The translations under genes were made by a program, and so were the position numbers. From Limimaricola cinnabarinus LL-001 (lineage in GTDB: Bacteria; Pseudomonadota; Alphaproteobacteria; Rhodobacterales; Rhodobacteraceae), in NCBI RefSeq assembly GCF_000466965.1, contig NZ_BATB01000015.1, positions 1 to 58,045 of the forward strand: a stretch of DNA of 58,045 nucleotides. Reading direction: 5' to 3'. The notes under the pieces were generated by a model that searched no databases, was not told where the DNA came from, and saw only the letters and a program-made list of their open reading frames with translations. Of this stretch, positions 1-7,736 are shown one piece after another. Position 1 is the stretch's first letter, and every line of letters begins with the position of its first letter.

Positions 1-1051
1 CCACGGCGGCGTCGTTGCCCATCACATGCGCGCAGACCTGCGTCAGCGCCTCGCACTGGGTCGGGTTGACCTTGCCGGGCATGATCGAGGAACCGGGCTC
101 GTTCTCGGGCAGCATCAGCTCGCCCAGACCGCAGCGCGGGCCCGAGCCGAGCAGGCGGATGTCGTTGGCGATCTTGAACAGAGAGGCCGCGACCGTGCGC
201 AGCGCGCCCGACATCTCGACCATCGCGTCATGCGCGGCCAGGGCCTCGAACTTGTTGGGCGCGGTGACGAAGGGCAGGCCTGTGATCTCGGCCATGTTGG
301 CCGCGACCGTCTCGCCCCAGCCTTGCGGCGTGTTGAGCCCGGTGCCCACGGCGGTGCCGCCCTGCGCCAGCTCGTAAATCGCGGGCAGTGCCGCCTTGAC
401 GCGGCGGATCCCCATCGCGACCTGATGCGCGTAGCCGCCGAACTCCTGTCCTAGCGTCAGCGGGGTCGCATCCATCGTATGGGTGCGGCCGATCTTGATG
501 ATGTCCTTGAACGCGCCGGCCTTCGCGGCCAACTCGGCGTGCAGCTTCTCCAGCCCCGGCAGCGTCACGTCGCGCGCGGTGGTGGCCACGGCGATGTGCA
601 TCGCGGTGGGGAAGGTGTCGTTCGAGGACTGGCCCATGTTGACGTGGTCGTTGGGATGCACCGGGTCCTTGGAGCCGATGGTGCCGCCCAGCATCTCGAT
701 GGCGCGGTTCGAGATCACCTCGTTGGCGTTCATGTTCGACTGGGTGCCCGAGCCGGTCTGCCAGACGACGAGGGGGAAGTGATCGTCGAGCTTGCCCTCC
801 ACGACCTCCGAGGCCGCCGCGATCATCGCGTCGGCGATCTTTGCGTCGAGCTTGCCGCGGTCCTTGTTGGCCTCGGCGCAGGCCTGCTTGATGACGCCCA
901 GCGCGCGCACGATGGCCACGGGCTGCTTTTCCCAGCCGATCGGGAAGTTCAGGATCGAGCGCTGCGTCTGCGCCCCCCAGTAGCGGTCCGCGCGGACCTC
1001 GAGCGGGCCGAAGCTGTCGGATTCGGTGCGGGTGGGGCTGGTCTGGCTCAT
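1..1051 (-). CDS. fumC: Class II fumarate hydratase, partial (C-terminus off window)
   Basis: This gene encodes the iron-independent class II fumarase that interconverts fumarate and L-malate in the cytosolic TCA cycle. The start is the ATG at 1051 ([10 protein letters not shown]). About 350 codons are present and the gene leaves the window at base 1; the family is about 460 residues, so the last quarter is missing. Visible family motifs are [13 protein letters not shown] near residues 100-112, a histidine-rich substrate segment [14 protein letters not shown] near 140, and the flexible catalytic loop [11 protein letters not shown] near 320-330 with its active-site serine. It reads in the same direction as sspB, which ends 87 bases upstream of its start. 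The assignment is secure from these motifs. Confidence 0.96.
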   Translation of the reverse strand, partial: MSQTSPTRTESDSFGPLEVRADRYWGAQTQRSILNFPIGWEKQPVAIVRALGVIKQACAEANKDRGKLDAKIADAMIAAASEVVEGKLDDHFPLVVWQTGSGTQSNMNANEVISNRAIEMLGGTIGSKDPVHPNDHVNMGQSSNDTFPTAMHIAVATTARDVTLPGLEKLHAELAAKAGAFKDIIKIGRTHTMDATPLTLGQEFGGYAHQVAMGIRRVKAALPAIYELAQGGTAVGTGLNTPQGWGETVAANMAEITGLPFVTAPNKFEALAAHDAMVEMSGALRTVAASLFKIANDIRLLGSGPRCGLGELMLPENEPGSSIMPGKVNPTQCEALTQVCAHVMGNDAAV

Positions 1052-1137
1052 CGCGGTCTCCCTGGTATGCCGTCGCATGCCATGTACCGCGTGGGCCCCC
1101 TCCGGGGCAATTGCCTAATTGCGAAGGGCCGCGCGGC

Positions 1138-1629
1138 TCAGGACTTGCGGAAGCTGTCGAGGCTGACGACCTGCGCGTCGCCCTTTTTGGGGGCATCTTC
1201 CTCGGGTTCGGCCATCTCCTGCATCGGCGCCTCTTCGTCTTCCTCTTCCTCCTCGTCGTCCCCCTCCTGGTTCTCGAAGCGTAGGCCGAACTCGACCGAG
1301 GGGTCGACGAAAGTGCGGATCGCATCAAAGGGGATGTAGAGCGGCTCGGGGCTGTCGCCGAAGTTGAGCGTGATCGAGAATCCCTCGTCGGTGACGGTGA
1401 GATTGTCGAACCAATGCTGGATCACGATGGTCATCTCGCCCGGATAGCGATCGGAGAGCCAGTCGGCGATCTCCACGTCGGGATGCATCGTGTCGAAGGT
1501 GATGAAGAAGTGGTGCTTTCCAGGCAGCCCCTCCGAGGAGATGCGGGTGAGCACCTCCTGAATCAGCCCGCGCATCGCCCGATGCATCAGGTTTCCGTAA
1601 TCGATCGAACGGTGGGCAGGGCGGGTCAC
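1138..1629 (-). CDS. sspB: SspB-type ClpXP specificity-enhancing adaptor
   Basis: This 163-aa protein matches the alphaproteobacterial SspB family, the adaptor that delivers ssrA-tagged proteins to the ClpXP protease. The N-terminal substrate-binding domain (about residues 8-115) contains IDYGNLMHRAMRGLIQEVL, HHFFITFDT and YPGEMTIVIQHWFDNL. It is followed by a strongly acidic linker of Asp and Glu (about 122-145) and a basic C-terminal tail, the layout used to reach ClpX. The start is taken as GTG at 1629, preceded by an AAAGG ribosome-binding sequence; the ATG at residue 15 would remove conserved residues. Its substrate-tag RNA, tmRNA, lies less than 1 kb away. Confidence 0.9.
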   Translation of the reverse strand: MTRPAHRSIDYGNLMHRAMRGLIQEVLTRISSEGLPGKHHFFITFDTMHPDVEIADWLSDRYPGEMTIVIQHWFDNLTVTDEGFSITLNFGDSPEPLYIPFDAIRTFVDPSVEFGLRFENQEGDDEEEEEDEEAPMQEMAEPEEDAPKKGDAQVVSLDSFRKS

Positions 1630-1713
1630 GTTACGTCATCCTTTCGCGGTCGAGGCAAGCATAAGGGATTCGGAGGCGGATGAAAGGGGGCGGCACACCG
1701 CCCGGCCCGCCTG

Positions 1714-2394
1714 TCACCGCCCCCGTGTCTCCCCGACCACCCGGACAAGCTCGCGGCGCAGCTTGAGACGGATCGCCCGGGGGAAATCGCGATGTCCGCG
1801 CGCGGTGAGCACGAAGCCGTCGCGGGTGGCGACGTGTCGCCTGTAAAAGCCGGTGATCGCTTGGCCCAGGCTTTCGATCGCGAGGCCGTTGATCGTGACG
1901 CCCATCGCTTCGGCACGTCGGCGGGCAGTCCCCACATCGCCGCCGTCATTGGGCGTGCCGTCGCCGGACACGTCGATCACGAGGCGATGGCAATCGGGGG
2001 CCCGCTCGATCAGTTGCAGCGCTGCGTGCAGCGCCTCGGCGGGGGCTGTGCCGCCCATCACGAAGGCGCGCGGCGTCGCCCTGACCCGGCCGGAGAAGTT
2101 GTCGAGGGCCGCGCGGTCAGCCGGCTGGATCCAGTCGGTGACGACGATCTGCTGGCCTGCGTCGGACCATTGCAGCACCGCCATCGCGACCTTTCCCATG
2201 AGCACCGCCTCGACCACGACGGGGTCGGCCAGCGCGTCGGCCAGCCCGTCGATCTGGAGCCTGTATTCGGCCTCGTCGACCGAGTTCGACACATCCATGG
2301 CGAGCACCAGCGCCGTCTCGCAGGCCCGCGACATCGCGGGCACGAGCGCGCAGACGAGAGCAGGGGCAAGGGCAAAGGGCATGAGCCGGGCCAT
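1714..2394 (-). CDS. DUF1194 secreted von Willebrand-A-like protein
   Basis: A protein of about 226 aa with a cleavable signal-peptide-like N-terminus (MARLMPFALAPALVCALVPA then SRAC) and a VWA-like fold. The metal-site region is visible as ALVLAMDVSNSVDEAEY (DxSxS motif) and again as LVIDVSGDGTPNDGG. This matches the DUF1194 family, common in Rhodobacteraceae and of unknown function; export to the periplasm is inferred. The start is ambiguous: the ATG at 2394 begins directly at the signal peptide, while an in-frame GTG at 2418 would add eight residues. It reads in the same direction as sspB and sits between sspB and tmRNA. Confidence 0.75.
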   Translation of the reverse strand: MARLMPFALAPALVCALVPAMSRACETALVLAMDVSNSVDEAEYRLQIDGLADALADPVVVEAVLMGKVAMAVLQWSDAGQQIVVTDWIQPADRAALDNFSGRVRATPRAFVMGGTAPAEALHAALQLIERAPDCHRLVIDVSGDGTPNDGGDVGTARRRAEAMGVTINGLAIESLGQAITGFYRRHVATRDGFVLTARGHRDFPRAIRLKLRRELVRVVGETRGR

Positions 2395-2469
2395 GGCCCA
2401 TGCTGCACCGGAGCACACACGCAGAGCAAGATTCTTGTCCGGCGATGACGTGGAGAAGGTGAAATGGGG

Positions 2470-2786
2470 AAAGTGCAGGCTTCTGTTGCCAGGTGCCTGC
2501 GAACCCCGCCTTACGCTGCTAGGCGCAAGGGCTTAAGTTTCGGCAACCCGGACTGCTTAAGCAGCCAGAGCCATAGCCGGAGCACGGTTGTCGTTGGCAA
2601 CTGTACAATTTTGGACCGATATCGGTGGTACCTCACCGAGACAAAGCCATCCTCTTTACACGTTCGTCGATCCTGTTTCGGCCCCATCTGCCCCCAACGA
2701 GGGATGTATGGTGGAGCCGCCGGGTACCGCCCCCGGGTCCGATCCGCTTATTACAGGCGCGTTTATGTCCATAGTTCCCGAAGGAA
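2470..2786 (-). ncRNA. ssrA: Split, circularly permuted tmRNA
   Basis: On the minus strand this region shows the two-piece alphaproteobacterial tmRNA. The acceptor piece comes first (about 2786-2709), starts with a GTTCC-TTCG-GGAAC hairpin and ends CGGCTCCACCA. A 23-nt spacer (2708-2686), removed during maturation, follows. The coding piece then begins GGGGCCGAAACAGGATCGAC at 2685. The 5' GGGGCCG pairs over 7 bp with the 3' CGGCUCC, including the G3-U pair that directs alanyl charging. The coding piece carries the tag reading frame and ends near 2470 after a GCAGGC/GCCTGC hairpin. A weak -10-like TATATT lies at 2799-2794. The outer ends are estimated from structure; identity is secure from the tag and acceptor stem. 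Confidence 0.95.
2557..2598 (-). other. tmRNA proteolysis-tag reading frame
   Basis: Inside ssrA the codons from 2598 down to the TAA at 2559-2557 read A-N-D-N-R-A-P-A-M-A-L-A-A-stop. The -ALAA end is the ClpX degron, and the AND- start is part of the SspB recognition element. The resume codon is GCC. Confidence 0.95.
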
Positions 2787-2925
2787 CATTGCGAATATAG
2801 GCGGGCCGCCGCCGCTTGAAAAGGGGGGGCGGCATGAAAGCCGGGTGTTCGGATTAGAGGAGCGCAGGGCAACCTCTCGCCGCAATCCGGTGGCCGCGAT
2901 CCTCTTTCGCCGATAGGTTGCCCGG

Positions 2926-3471
2926 ATGACCCAGATACCCTCACTCACGATCCGCGCGGCCGAACCGGACGACGCCGCTGCACTTACCGAGATGGCGAAC
3001 CTGCCCGGTGTGCGGCACGGCACGCTGCAGTTGCCCTTCGGGCCCCGCGCACGGCTCGAACAGCGGCTGGCGGCGACCGGCGACGATCACCTGCTCGTCG
3101 GCGAAATCTGCGATACGGGGGCGACGCGCGAGATCGTCGCCCATGGCGGCCTGCTGCGCGGCAAGAGGCGCAGGGCCCATGTGGGCGAGATCCTCCTGAT
3201 CGTGCATGACGACCATGTCGGCCGGGGCCATGGCACGGCGATGCTCCGCGCGCTTCTCGACCTGGCCGACGACTGGCTCGGGCTGCGGCGTCTGGAGTTA
3301 GAGGTGAACACCGACAACCTCGCGGCGATCCGGCTCTATGAGCGGCACGGCTTCGAGATCGAGGGGACCAAGCGGGGTGATGCGCTGCGCGCGGGCGAAT
3401 TGATCGATTGCCACATCATGGGGCGGCTTCGCGAGGCCCCGCGCCTCGCGCCACCTTTCGACCCTCTCTAG
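2926..3471 (+). CDS. GNAT family N-acetyltransferase
   Basis: A 181-aa protein with the full GNAT fold, expected to move an acetyl group from acetyl-CoA to an unknown amine. Visible are the N-terminal LTIRAAEPDDAAAL strand and helix, the acetyl-CoA pyrophosphate loop as VGRGHGTAMLRALL (residues about 100-113, a V-x-R-G-x-G-T/x variant of Q-x-x-G-x-G/A), and the closing motif LELEVNTDNLAAIRLYERHGFEIEG. The substrate cannot be told from sequence; RimI/PhnO-like small-molecule or protein N-acetylation is possible. It stands alone and converges on the potD-like gene. Confidence 0.85.
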   Translation: MTQIPSLTIRAAEPDDAAALTEMANLPGVRHGTLQLPFGPRARLEQRLAATGDDHLLVGEICDTGATREIVAHGGLLRGKRRRAHVGEILLIVHDDHVGRGHGTAMLRALLDLADDWLGLRRLELEVNTDNLAAIRLYERHGFEIEGTKRGDALRAGELIDCHIMGRLREAPRLAPPFDPL

Positions 3472-3499
3472 CCAGCGCGCGACCTAGCCAGCGCGCGAC
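3468..3499 (+). repeat. Tandem 16-bp direct repeat
   Basis: CTAGCCAGCGCGCGAC occurs twice head to tail (3468-3483 and 3484-3499). The first copy contains the stop codon of the acetyltransferase gene. It looks like a simple slippage duplication. Confidence 0.8.
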
Positions 3500-3508
3500 G
3501 GCGGAGCA

Positions 3509-3530
3509 GGGGCCGCACGAAAACGGCCCC
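3509..3530. terminator. Hairpin between convergent genes
   Basis: GGGGCCG (3509-3515), an 8-nt A-rich loop and CGGCCCC (3524-3530) form a 7-bp GC hairpin in the gap between the plus-strand acetyltransferase and the minus-strand potD-like gene. On the minus strand the loop reads TTTTCGTG, and there is no strong T tract on either side, so a shared terminator role is likely but unproven. Confidence 0.5.
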
Positions 3531-3551
3531 CGTTGGTTCCTTCAAGGCGGC

Positions 3552-4591
3552 TCAGAAGCCCGACTTGATCATCTCGAAGGTCTCGGCGTGCTGCTCACGC
3601 AGCGCGTTCGAGATCGGCAGCTGCGCCAGCACCGGCACTTCGATCTTCTCGAGACCCGAGGCGGTCAGCGTTTCCTCGTCGATCTCGCCCAGCGCCGCGG
3701 CGTTGGCTGTGCCGAAGCCCGCCTCAAGCAGAGGCACCGCCGCGTCCGAGGCCAGCATCGCGTTGACGTAGTCGTAGGCGAGATCCTCCGAACCGGGCGC
3801 GTCCTTCATCTTCACGTAGCCGCACAGCCACAGAGAGGAACCCTCGCTCGCCTCGCGCTGAAAGCCGATGGGGCGGCCTTCCTCGACCATCGCGGGAAAG
3901 GTCTCGTTCCACGCCCAGCTCACCAGCACCTCTCCCGAGGCCAGAAGCTGGCTCAGCTCGGCCGGGTCGGTCCAATAGGTGCGCAGATTGGGATGCACCT
4001 CGCGCAGCCACGCGGTCGCGGCCTCGAATTCGGCTGCGCCTGCCTGCGTCCAGTCGGTCGTGCCGGTGGCGAGATAGGCCAGCGCATAGGCGTCGTCGAC
4101 ATTGTCAGGCAACGCCATGCGGCCCGCATAGGCCGGGTCGGTGAACACGTCGAGCGAGCCCACGTCCTCGGCCGGGACCTCTTCGGGGTTATAGGCGATG
4201 GCGGTGGAGCCGAAATCGGTGGGCAAGAAATAGACCTCCTCCGTCTCGCCGCCGACTTGCTGGCCGGTGAGGTTCTGGTCGAGATCCTCCCAAGCGTCGA
4301 CCTTCGAGGTGTCCCACGGCGCGATCAGCCCGCTTTCGGTCCATTTGGTGACCGAGCCCGCGCAGATATGGGTGATGTCGGCGCGAAAGCCCGAGCGCAG
4401 CTTCTGGAATGCCTCCTCCTCGTCGCCAAAGAAGGAATAGGTCGCTCGCCATGCGCCTCGCCGTAGGCCGGGTGGAACGACGGCTCCTCGAATCCCGGAT
4501 AGTCGAGCACGGTGAGGCTGCCATCCTGCGCCGCGGCGGCGGTGGCGAGGGCGGCGAGAGAGGCGGCGCCGAGAAGACGGAGGTGGATCAT
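3552..4591 (-). CDS. PotD-like ABC transporter substrate-binding protein (one frameshift)
   Basis: A periplasmic spermidine/putrescine-type binding protein of about 346 aa after correcting one base. The N-terminus from ATG 4591 has a clear signal peptide (MIHLRLLGAASLAALATAAAAQ) followed by GSLTVLDYPGFEEPSFHPAYGEAHGE. The remainder is in the next frame from about 4445 (TYSFFGDEEEAFQKLRSGFRADITH), continuing with VGSLDVFTDPAYAGRMALPD and SWAWNETFPAMVEEGRPIGF, typical of PotD/PotF. Restoring one base near 4443-4448 joins the two parts exactly. No permease or ATPase genes are adjacent. The ligand is inferred as a polyamine-like amine; the loss of frame is either a sequencing indel or a recent mutation. 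Confidence 0.8.
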
Positions 4592-4747
4592 GCAATGGCT
4601 CCAGTTGGTTGCGCGGCTCCCGCGCGGCACGCGAAGCCTAGAAGCGGCCCCCCGCCGCATCAAGTCCCATGAATGTCCCGCGATTGCGCCGCCCTTCGGG
4701 ACGTGCATTCATGCTCGCAAGACAGGTTTGCCCAAGGGAGGATGTCC

Positions 4748-5737
4748 ATGTTCAAGGCGCTTTTGGTCGAAAAGGACGAGGCGGGCGCGACCCATGCCTC
4801 GGTGCAGGAGCTCGACGACGCACGTCTGCCCGAGGGCGAGGTGACCGTCGCCGTCGAGTATTCGACGCTGAACTACAAGGACGGGCTGTGCATCGGGCCG
4901 GGTGGCGGGTTGGTGCGCAGCTATCCGCACGTGCCGGGCATCGATTTCGCGGGCACGGTCGAGGCCTCCGAGGACGACCGCTACGCCCCCGGCGACAAGG
5001 TGGTGCTGACCGGATGGCGCGTGGGCGAGGCGCATTGGGGCGGTTACGCCACCCGCGCGCGGGTCAAGGCCGACTGGCTGGTGCCGTTGCCCCAAGCGCT
5101 TTCGACGCGCGACGCGATGGCGGTGGGCACCGCCGGTCTCACGGCGATGCTCGCGGTGATGGCGCTCGAGGCGCATGGGCTCAGAACCGGGCAGGGGCCG
5201 GTGCTGGTCACCGGGGCAGCGGGCGGCGTGGGCTCGGTCGCCACGGCGATCCTCGCCTCGCTCGGCCACGAGGTCGCGGCCGTCACCGGGCGGCCCGAGA
5301 CCGAGGATTACCTGCGCGATCTGGGCGCGGCCTCGATCGTGCCGCGCGCCGAGCTGAACGAGACCACCAGGAAACCGCTCGAAAGCGAGCGCTGGGCGGG
5401 CTGCGTCGATGCGGTGGGCGGGGCGATGCTGGCGCGCGTTCTGGGCCAGCTCAACTACGGCGCCTCGGTCGCGGCGGTGGGCCTTGCGGGGGGGACGGAC
5501 CTGCCCGCCAAGGTGATCCCCTTCTTGCTGCGCGGCGTGAACCTTCTGGGCATCGACAGCGTCATGCAGCCCTATGACAACCGCGTCGAAGCCTGGGAGC
5601 GGATCGCACGCGACCTGCCGATGGAAAAGCTGCGTGCGATGATCCGCCCGGCGCGGCTCGGCGATCTGCCGGATCTGGGGGCCGAAATCCTCAAGGGGCA
5701 GGTGCGCGGACGGGTCGTGGTGGACGTCGCCGGCTGA
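4748..5737 (+). CDS. acuI: Zinc-independent MDR oxidoreductase, AcuI/YhdH family
   Basis: A medium-chain dehydrogenase/reductase of 329 aa in the YhdH/AcuI group. Rhodobacter AcuI reduces acryloyl-CoA to propionyl-CoA with NADPH, in 3-hydroxypropionate and DMSP/acrylate metabolism. Seen: substrate-domain motif STLNYKDGLCI, HVPGIDFAGTVEAS, the nucleotide-binding loop VLVTGAAGGVGSVATAIL (about residues 150-167), and the family's C-terminal NLLGIDSVM and ILKGQVRGRVVVDV. No structural zinc cysteine cluster is present. The start is ATG 4748 because an AGGGAGG ribosome-binding sequence ends six bases before it; an ATG at 4742 is too close. A general quinone oxidoreductase role cannot be excluded. 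Confidence 0.8.
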   Translation: MFKALLVEKDEAGATHASVQELDDARLPEGEVTVAVEYSTLNYKDGLCIGPGGGLVRSYPHVPGIDFAGTVEASEDDRYAPGDKVVLTGWRVGEAHWGGYATRARVKADWLVPLPQALSTRDAMAVGTAGLTAMLAVMALEAHGLRTGQGPVLVTGAAGGVGSVATAILASLGHEVAAVTGRPETEDYLRDLGAASIVPRAELNETTRKPLESERWAGCVDAVGGAMLARVLGQLNYGASVAAVGLAGGTDLPAKVIPFLLRGVNLLGIDSVMQPYDNRVEAWERIARDLPMEKLRAMIRPARLGDLPDLGAEILKGQVRGRVVVDVAG

Positions 5738-5763
5738 GCCACGGTCGCCGACACGCATCGGTT

Positions 5764-5792
5764 GACCCCGTGACGTATGCCGCCACGGGGTC
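5764..5792 (+). terminator. Perfect 9-bp inverted repeat after acuI
   Basis: GACCCCGTG (5764-5772), an 11-nt loop, then CACGGGGTC (5784-5792) sits 26 bases after the acuI stop. No T tract follows, so it may be a terminator that depends on Rho, or an mRNA-stabilising hairpin. Confidence 0.5.
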
Positions 5793-5884
5793 GCATTCCG
5801 TGATATGATGTGACAGACACACGTTTTCTTGACCTCGGCCTCTCGGGCTAGGTCTTCGTGTGACATCTAGCATTGGGGGTGACG

Positions 5885-7600
5885 ATGACGACGCCGGATA
5901 CGGATCCAGACGCGACAGACGGCACGCGTCTCATAGACGAAACCGACTACGAGGTCGGTCAGGACAACATCCAGACACAGATCGGGCCCTTCGGTCTCGA
6001 CATCCACAACCCGGTATTCCTGATCGCGGGTCTCGGGATCGTGGCCTTCGTGCTCGGCACGCTCATGGTGCCCGAGGCCGCGACCTCGATGTTCGGAGGG
6101 CTGCGCGACTGGCTCACCGGCAATTTCTCGTGGTTCTTCATCCTGTCGGGCAACATCTTCGTGCTGTTCGGCCTGTTGCTGATCGTGACCCCGCTGGGCT
6201 CGGTGCGGCTGGGCGGCGCGGCGGCGCGGCCGGATTACGGCTATGCGGGCTGGTTCGCGATGCTCTTTGCCGCCGGCATGGGCATCGGCCTGATGTTCTA
6301 CGGCGTGTCCGAGCCGCTGTCGCATTTCTCGACCTCCTTCGCCGAGGGCGCGGGCAGCCCCGAAAGCTGGGCGCCGCTCGCGGGTGCGGCAGGCGATGCC
6401 GAAGCCGCGCGTCAGCTCGGCATGGCGGCGACCATCTATCACTGGGGCCTGCACCCTTGGGCGATGTATGCCGTGGTGGCGCTGGCGCTGGGTCTGTTCA
6501 GCTACAACCAGGGCTTGCCGCTCACCATCCGCTCGGCCTTCTACCCGATCTTCGGTGAACGCGTCTGGGGCTGGACCGGGCACATCATCGACATCGTCGC
6601 GGTCTTCGCCACGCTGTTCGGCCTCGCCACTTCGCTGGGCTTCGGCGCGGAGCAGGCGGTCGCGGGGATGGATTTCCTGTTCGGCACCGGTGACACCGCC
6701 GAGAACACCCGCGCGGTGTTCGGGCTGAGCTACAACAACCCGTTGCTGAACCCCGAGGGCGACGAGGTCGGCCGCTCCGGCGCCGGGCTCAAGATCCTGC
6801 TGATCCTCGGCATCACCGCCATCGCCACCGTCTCGGTCATGGCTGGTCTCGACGGCGGCGTGAAGCGCGCCTCCGAGATCAACATGGTGCTGGCCTTCCT
6901 GCTGCTGCTCTTCGTGCTCTTCGTCGGGCCCACCGGCACCATCATCAACACCTTCTTCGCCTCGCTCTGGGCCTATGTCGTCAACTTCCCGGCGCTGAGC
7001 CAACCCTTCGGGCGCGAGGACGCCAACTTCTCCCAAGGTTGGACCGCCTTCTACTGGGCGTGGTGGATCAGCTGGTCCCCCTTCGTCGGCATGTTCATCG
7101 CCCGCGTCAGCCGTGGCCGTACCGTGCGCGAGTTCATGATCGCTGTGCTGCTCGTGCCGTCGATGGTTTGCGTGCTGTGGATGAGCGTTTTCGGCGGCAC
7201 CGCGATCACGCAGGTGGTGCAAGACAGCTTCACGGGCGCGGCCGAGGCGGCGCTGCCGGTACAGCTGTTCGAGATGCTGAGCCAGCTGCCGTTGGCCACG
7301 ATCACCTCGCTGATCGGCGTCGTGCTGGTGATCGTGTTCTTCGTGACCTCGTCGGATTCGGGCTCGCTGGTCGTCGACACCATCACCTCGGGCGGCAAGG
7401 TCGACGGCCCGCTGCCGCAGCGCATCTTCTGGTGCGTGTTCGAGGGCCTCGTGGCGATCGCGCTGCTGTTGGGCGGCGGTCTCGCGGCCCTGCAGGCGAT
7501 GGCGGTGGCCACGGGCTTTCCGTTCGCCTTCCTGCTATTGGTGATGTGCGTCGCGATCTTCATCGCGCTGAGAAACGAGCGCAGGAACCCGACGCCCTGA
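5885..7600 (+). CDS. BCCT family betaine/carnitine/choline-type transporter
   Basis: A 571-aa inner-membrane transporter with about twelve hydrophobic segments. The BCCT signature is clear: AGMGIGLMFYGVSEPL (glycine-rich Na+/substrate helix, the G-x-G-x-G form of sodium-coupled betaine carriers), the conserved tryptophan stretch FYWAWWISWSPFVGMFIARVS, and TSSDSGSLVVDTI. It therefore most likely co-transports glycine betaine, choline, carnitine or DMSP with sodium during osmotic stress. The hydrophilic N-terminal 50 residues are acidic. The start is ATG 5885 behind GGGGGTG; an in-frame TTG at 5873 is the alternative. The AcuI-type gene upstream makes DMSP a reasonable but unproven substrate. 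Confidence 0.9.
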   Translation: MTTPDTDPDATDGTRLIDETDYEVGQDNIQTQIGPFGLDIHNPVFLIAGLGIVAFVLGTLMVPEAATSMFGGLRDWLTGNFSWFFILSGNIFVLFGLLLIVTPLGSVRLGGAAARPDYGYAGWFAMLFAAGMGIGLMFYGVSEPLSHFSTSFAEGAGSPESWAPLAGAAGDAEAARQLGMAATIYHWGLHPWAMYAVVALALGLFSYNQGLPLTIRSAFYPIFGERVWGWTGHIIDIVAVFATLFGLATSLGFGAEQAVAGMDFLFGTGDTAENTRAVFGLSYNNPLLNPEGDEVGRSGAGLKILLILGITAIATVSVMAGLDGGVKRASEINMVLAFLLLLFVLFVGPTGTIINTFFASLWAYVVNFPALSQPFGREDANFSQGWTAFYWAWWISWSPFVGMFIARVSRGRTVREFMIAVLLVPSMVCVLWMSVFGGTAITQVVQDSFTGAAEAALPVQLFEMLSQLPLATITSLIGVVLVIVFFVTSSDSGSLVVDTITSGGKVDGPLPQRIFWCVFEGLVAIALLLGGGLAALQAMAVATGFPFAFLLLVMCVAIFIALRNERRNPTP

Positions 7601-7624
7601 GGCGTCAACGTATCGCCGCATGAC

Positions 7625-7656
7625 CGGGCGGCCCCCATGGCAGGGGCCGCCCGTTT
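7625..7656 (+). terminator. Rho-independent-like terminator after the BCCT gene
   Basis: CGGGCGGCCCC (7625-7635) and GGGGCCGCCCG (7643-7653) form an 11-bp perfect GC stem with a 7-nt loop, followed by TTT. It lies 24 bases after the transporter stop codon. Confidence 0.8.
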
Positions 7657-7736
7657 CGGCAAGGATATGCCGCACCGCGGCAAATTTCCGGGCGTGAGGG
7701 CTTTCCAGTCGCGACATCGCCCTATGATATCCCCCC

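Noticed and set aside
228..1328. Long frame overlapping fumC on the same strand
   Set aside because: It is an out-of-frame shadow; the true fumC frame with all active-site motifs covers the same DNA.
5764..5792. Riboswitch upstream of the BCCT gene
   Set aside because: Only one simple hairpin is present, with no conserved aptamer core; it is better explained as the end of the acuI transcript.
4709..5866. A long open frame antisense to acuI (385 codons)
   Set aside because: Composition is Arg/His/Gly-rich without any family motif and it lies entirely opposite a strongly conserved gene; such antisense frames are normal in high-GC DNA.
5867..7222. A 451-codon frame opposite the BCCT transporter
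   Set aside because: Highly charged, repetitive Glu/His/Arg composition typical of the antisense of a membrane protein gene; no start signal or motif.
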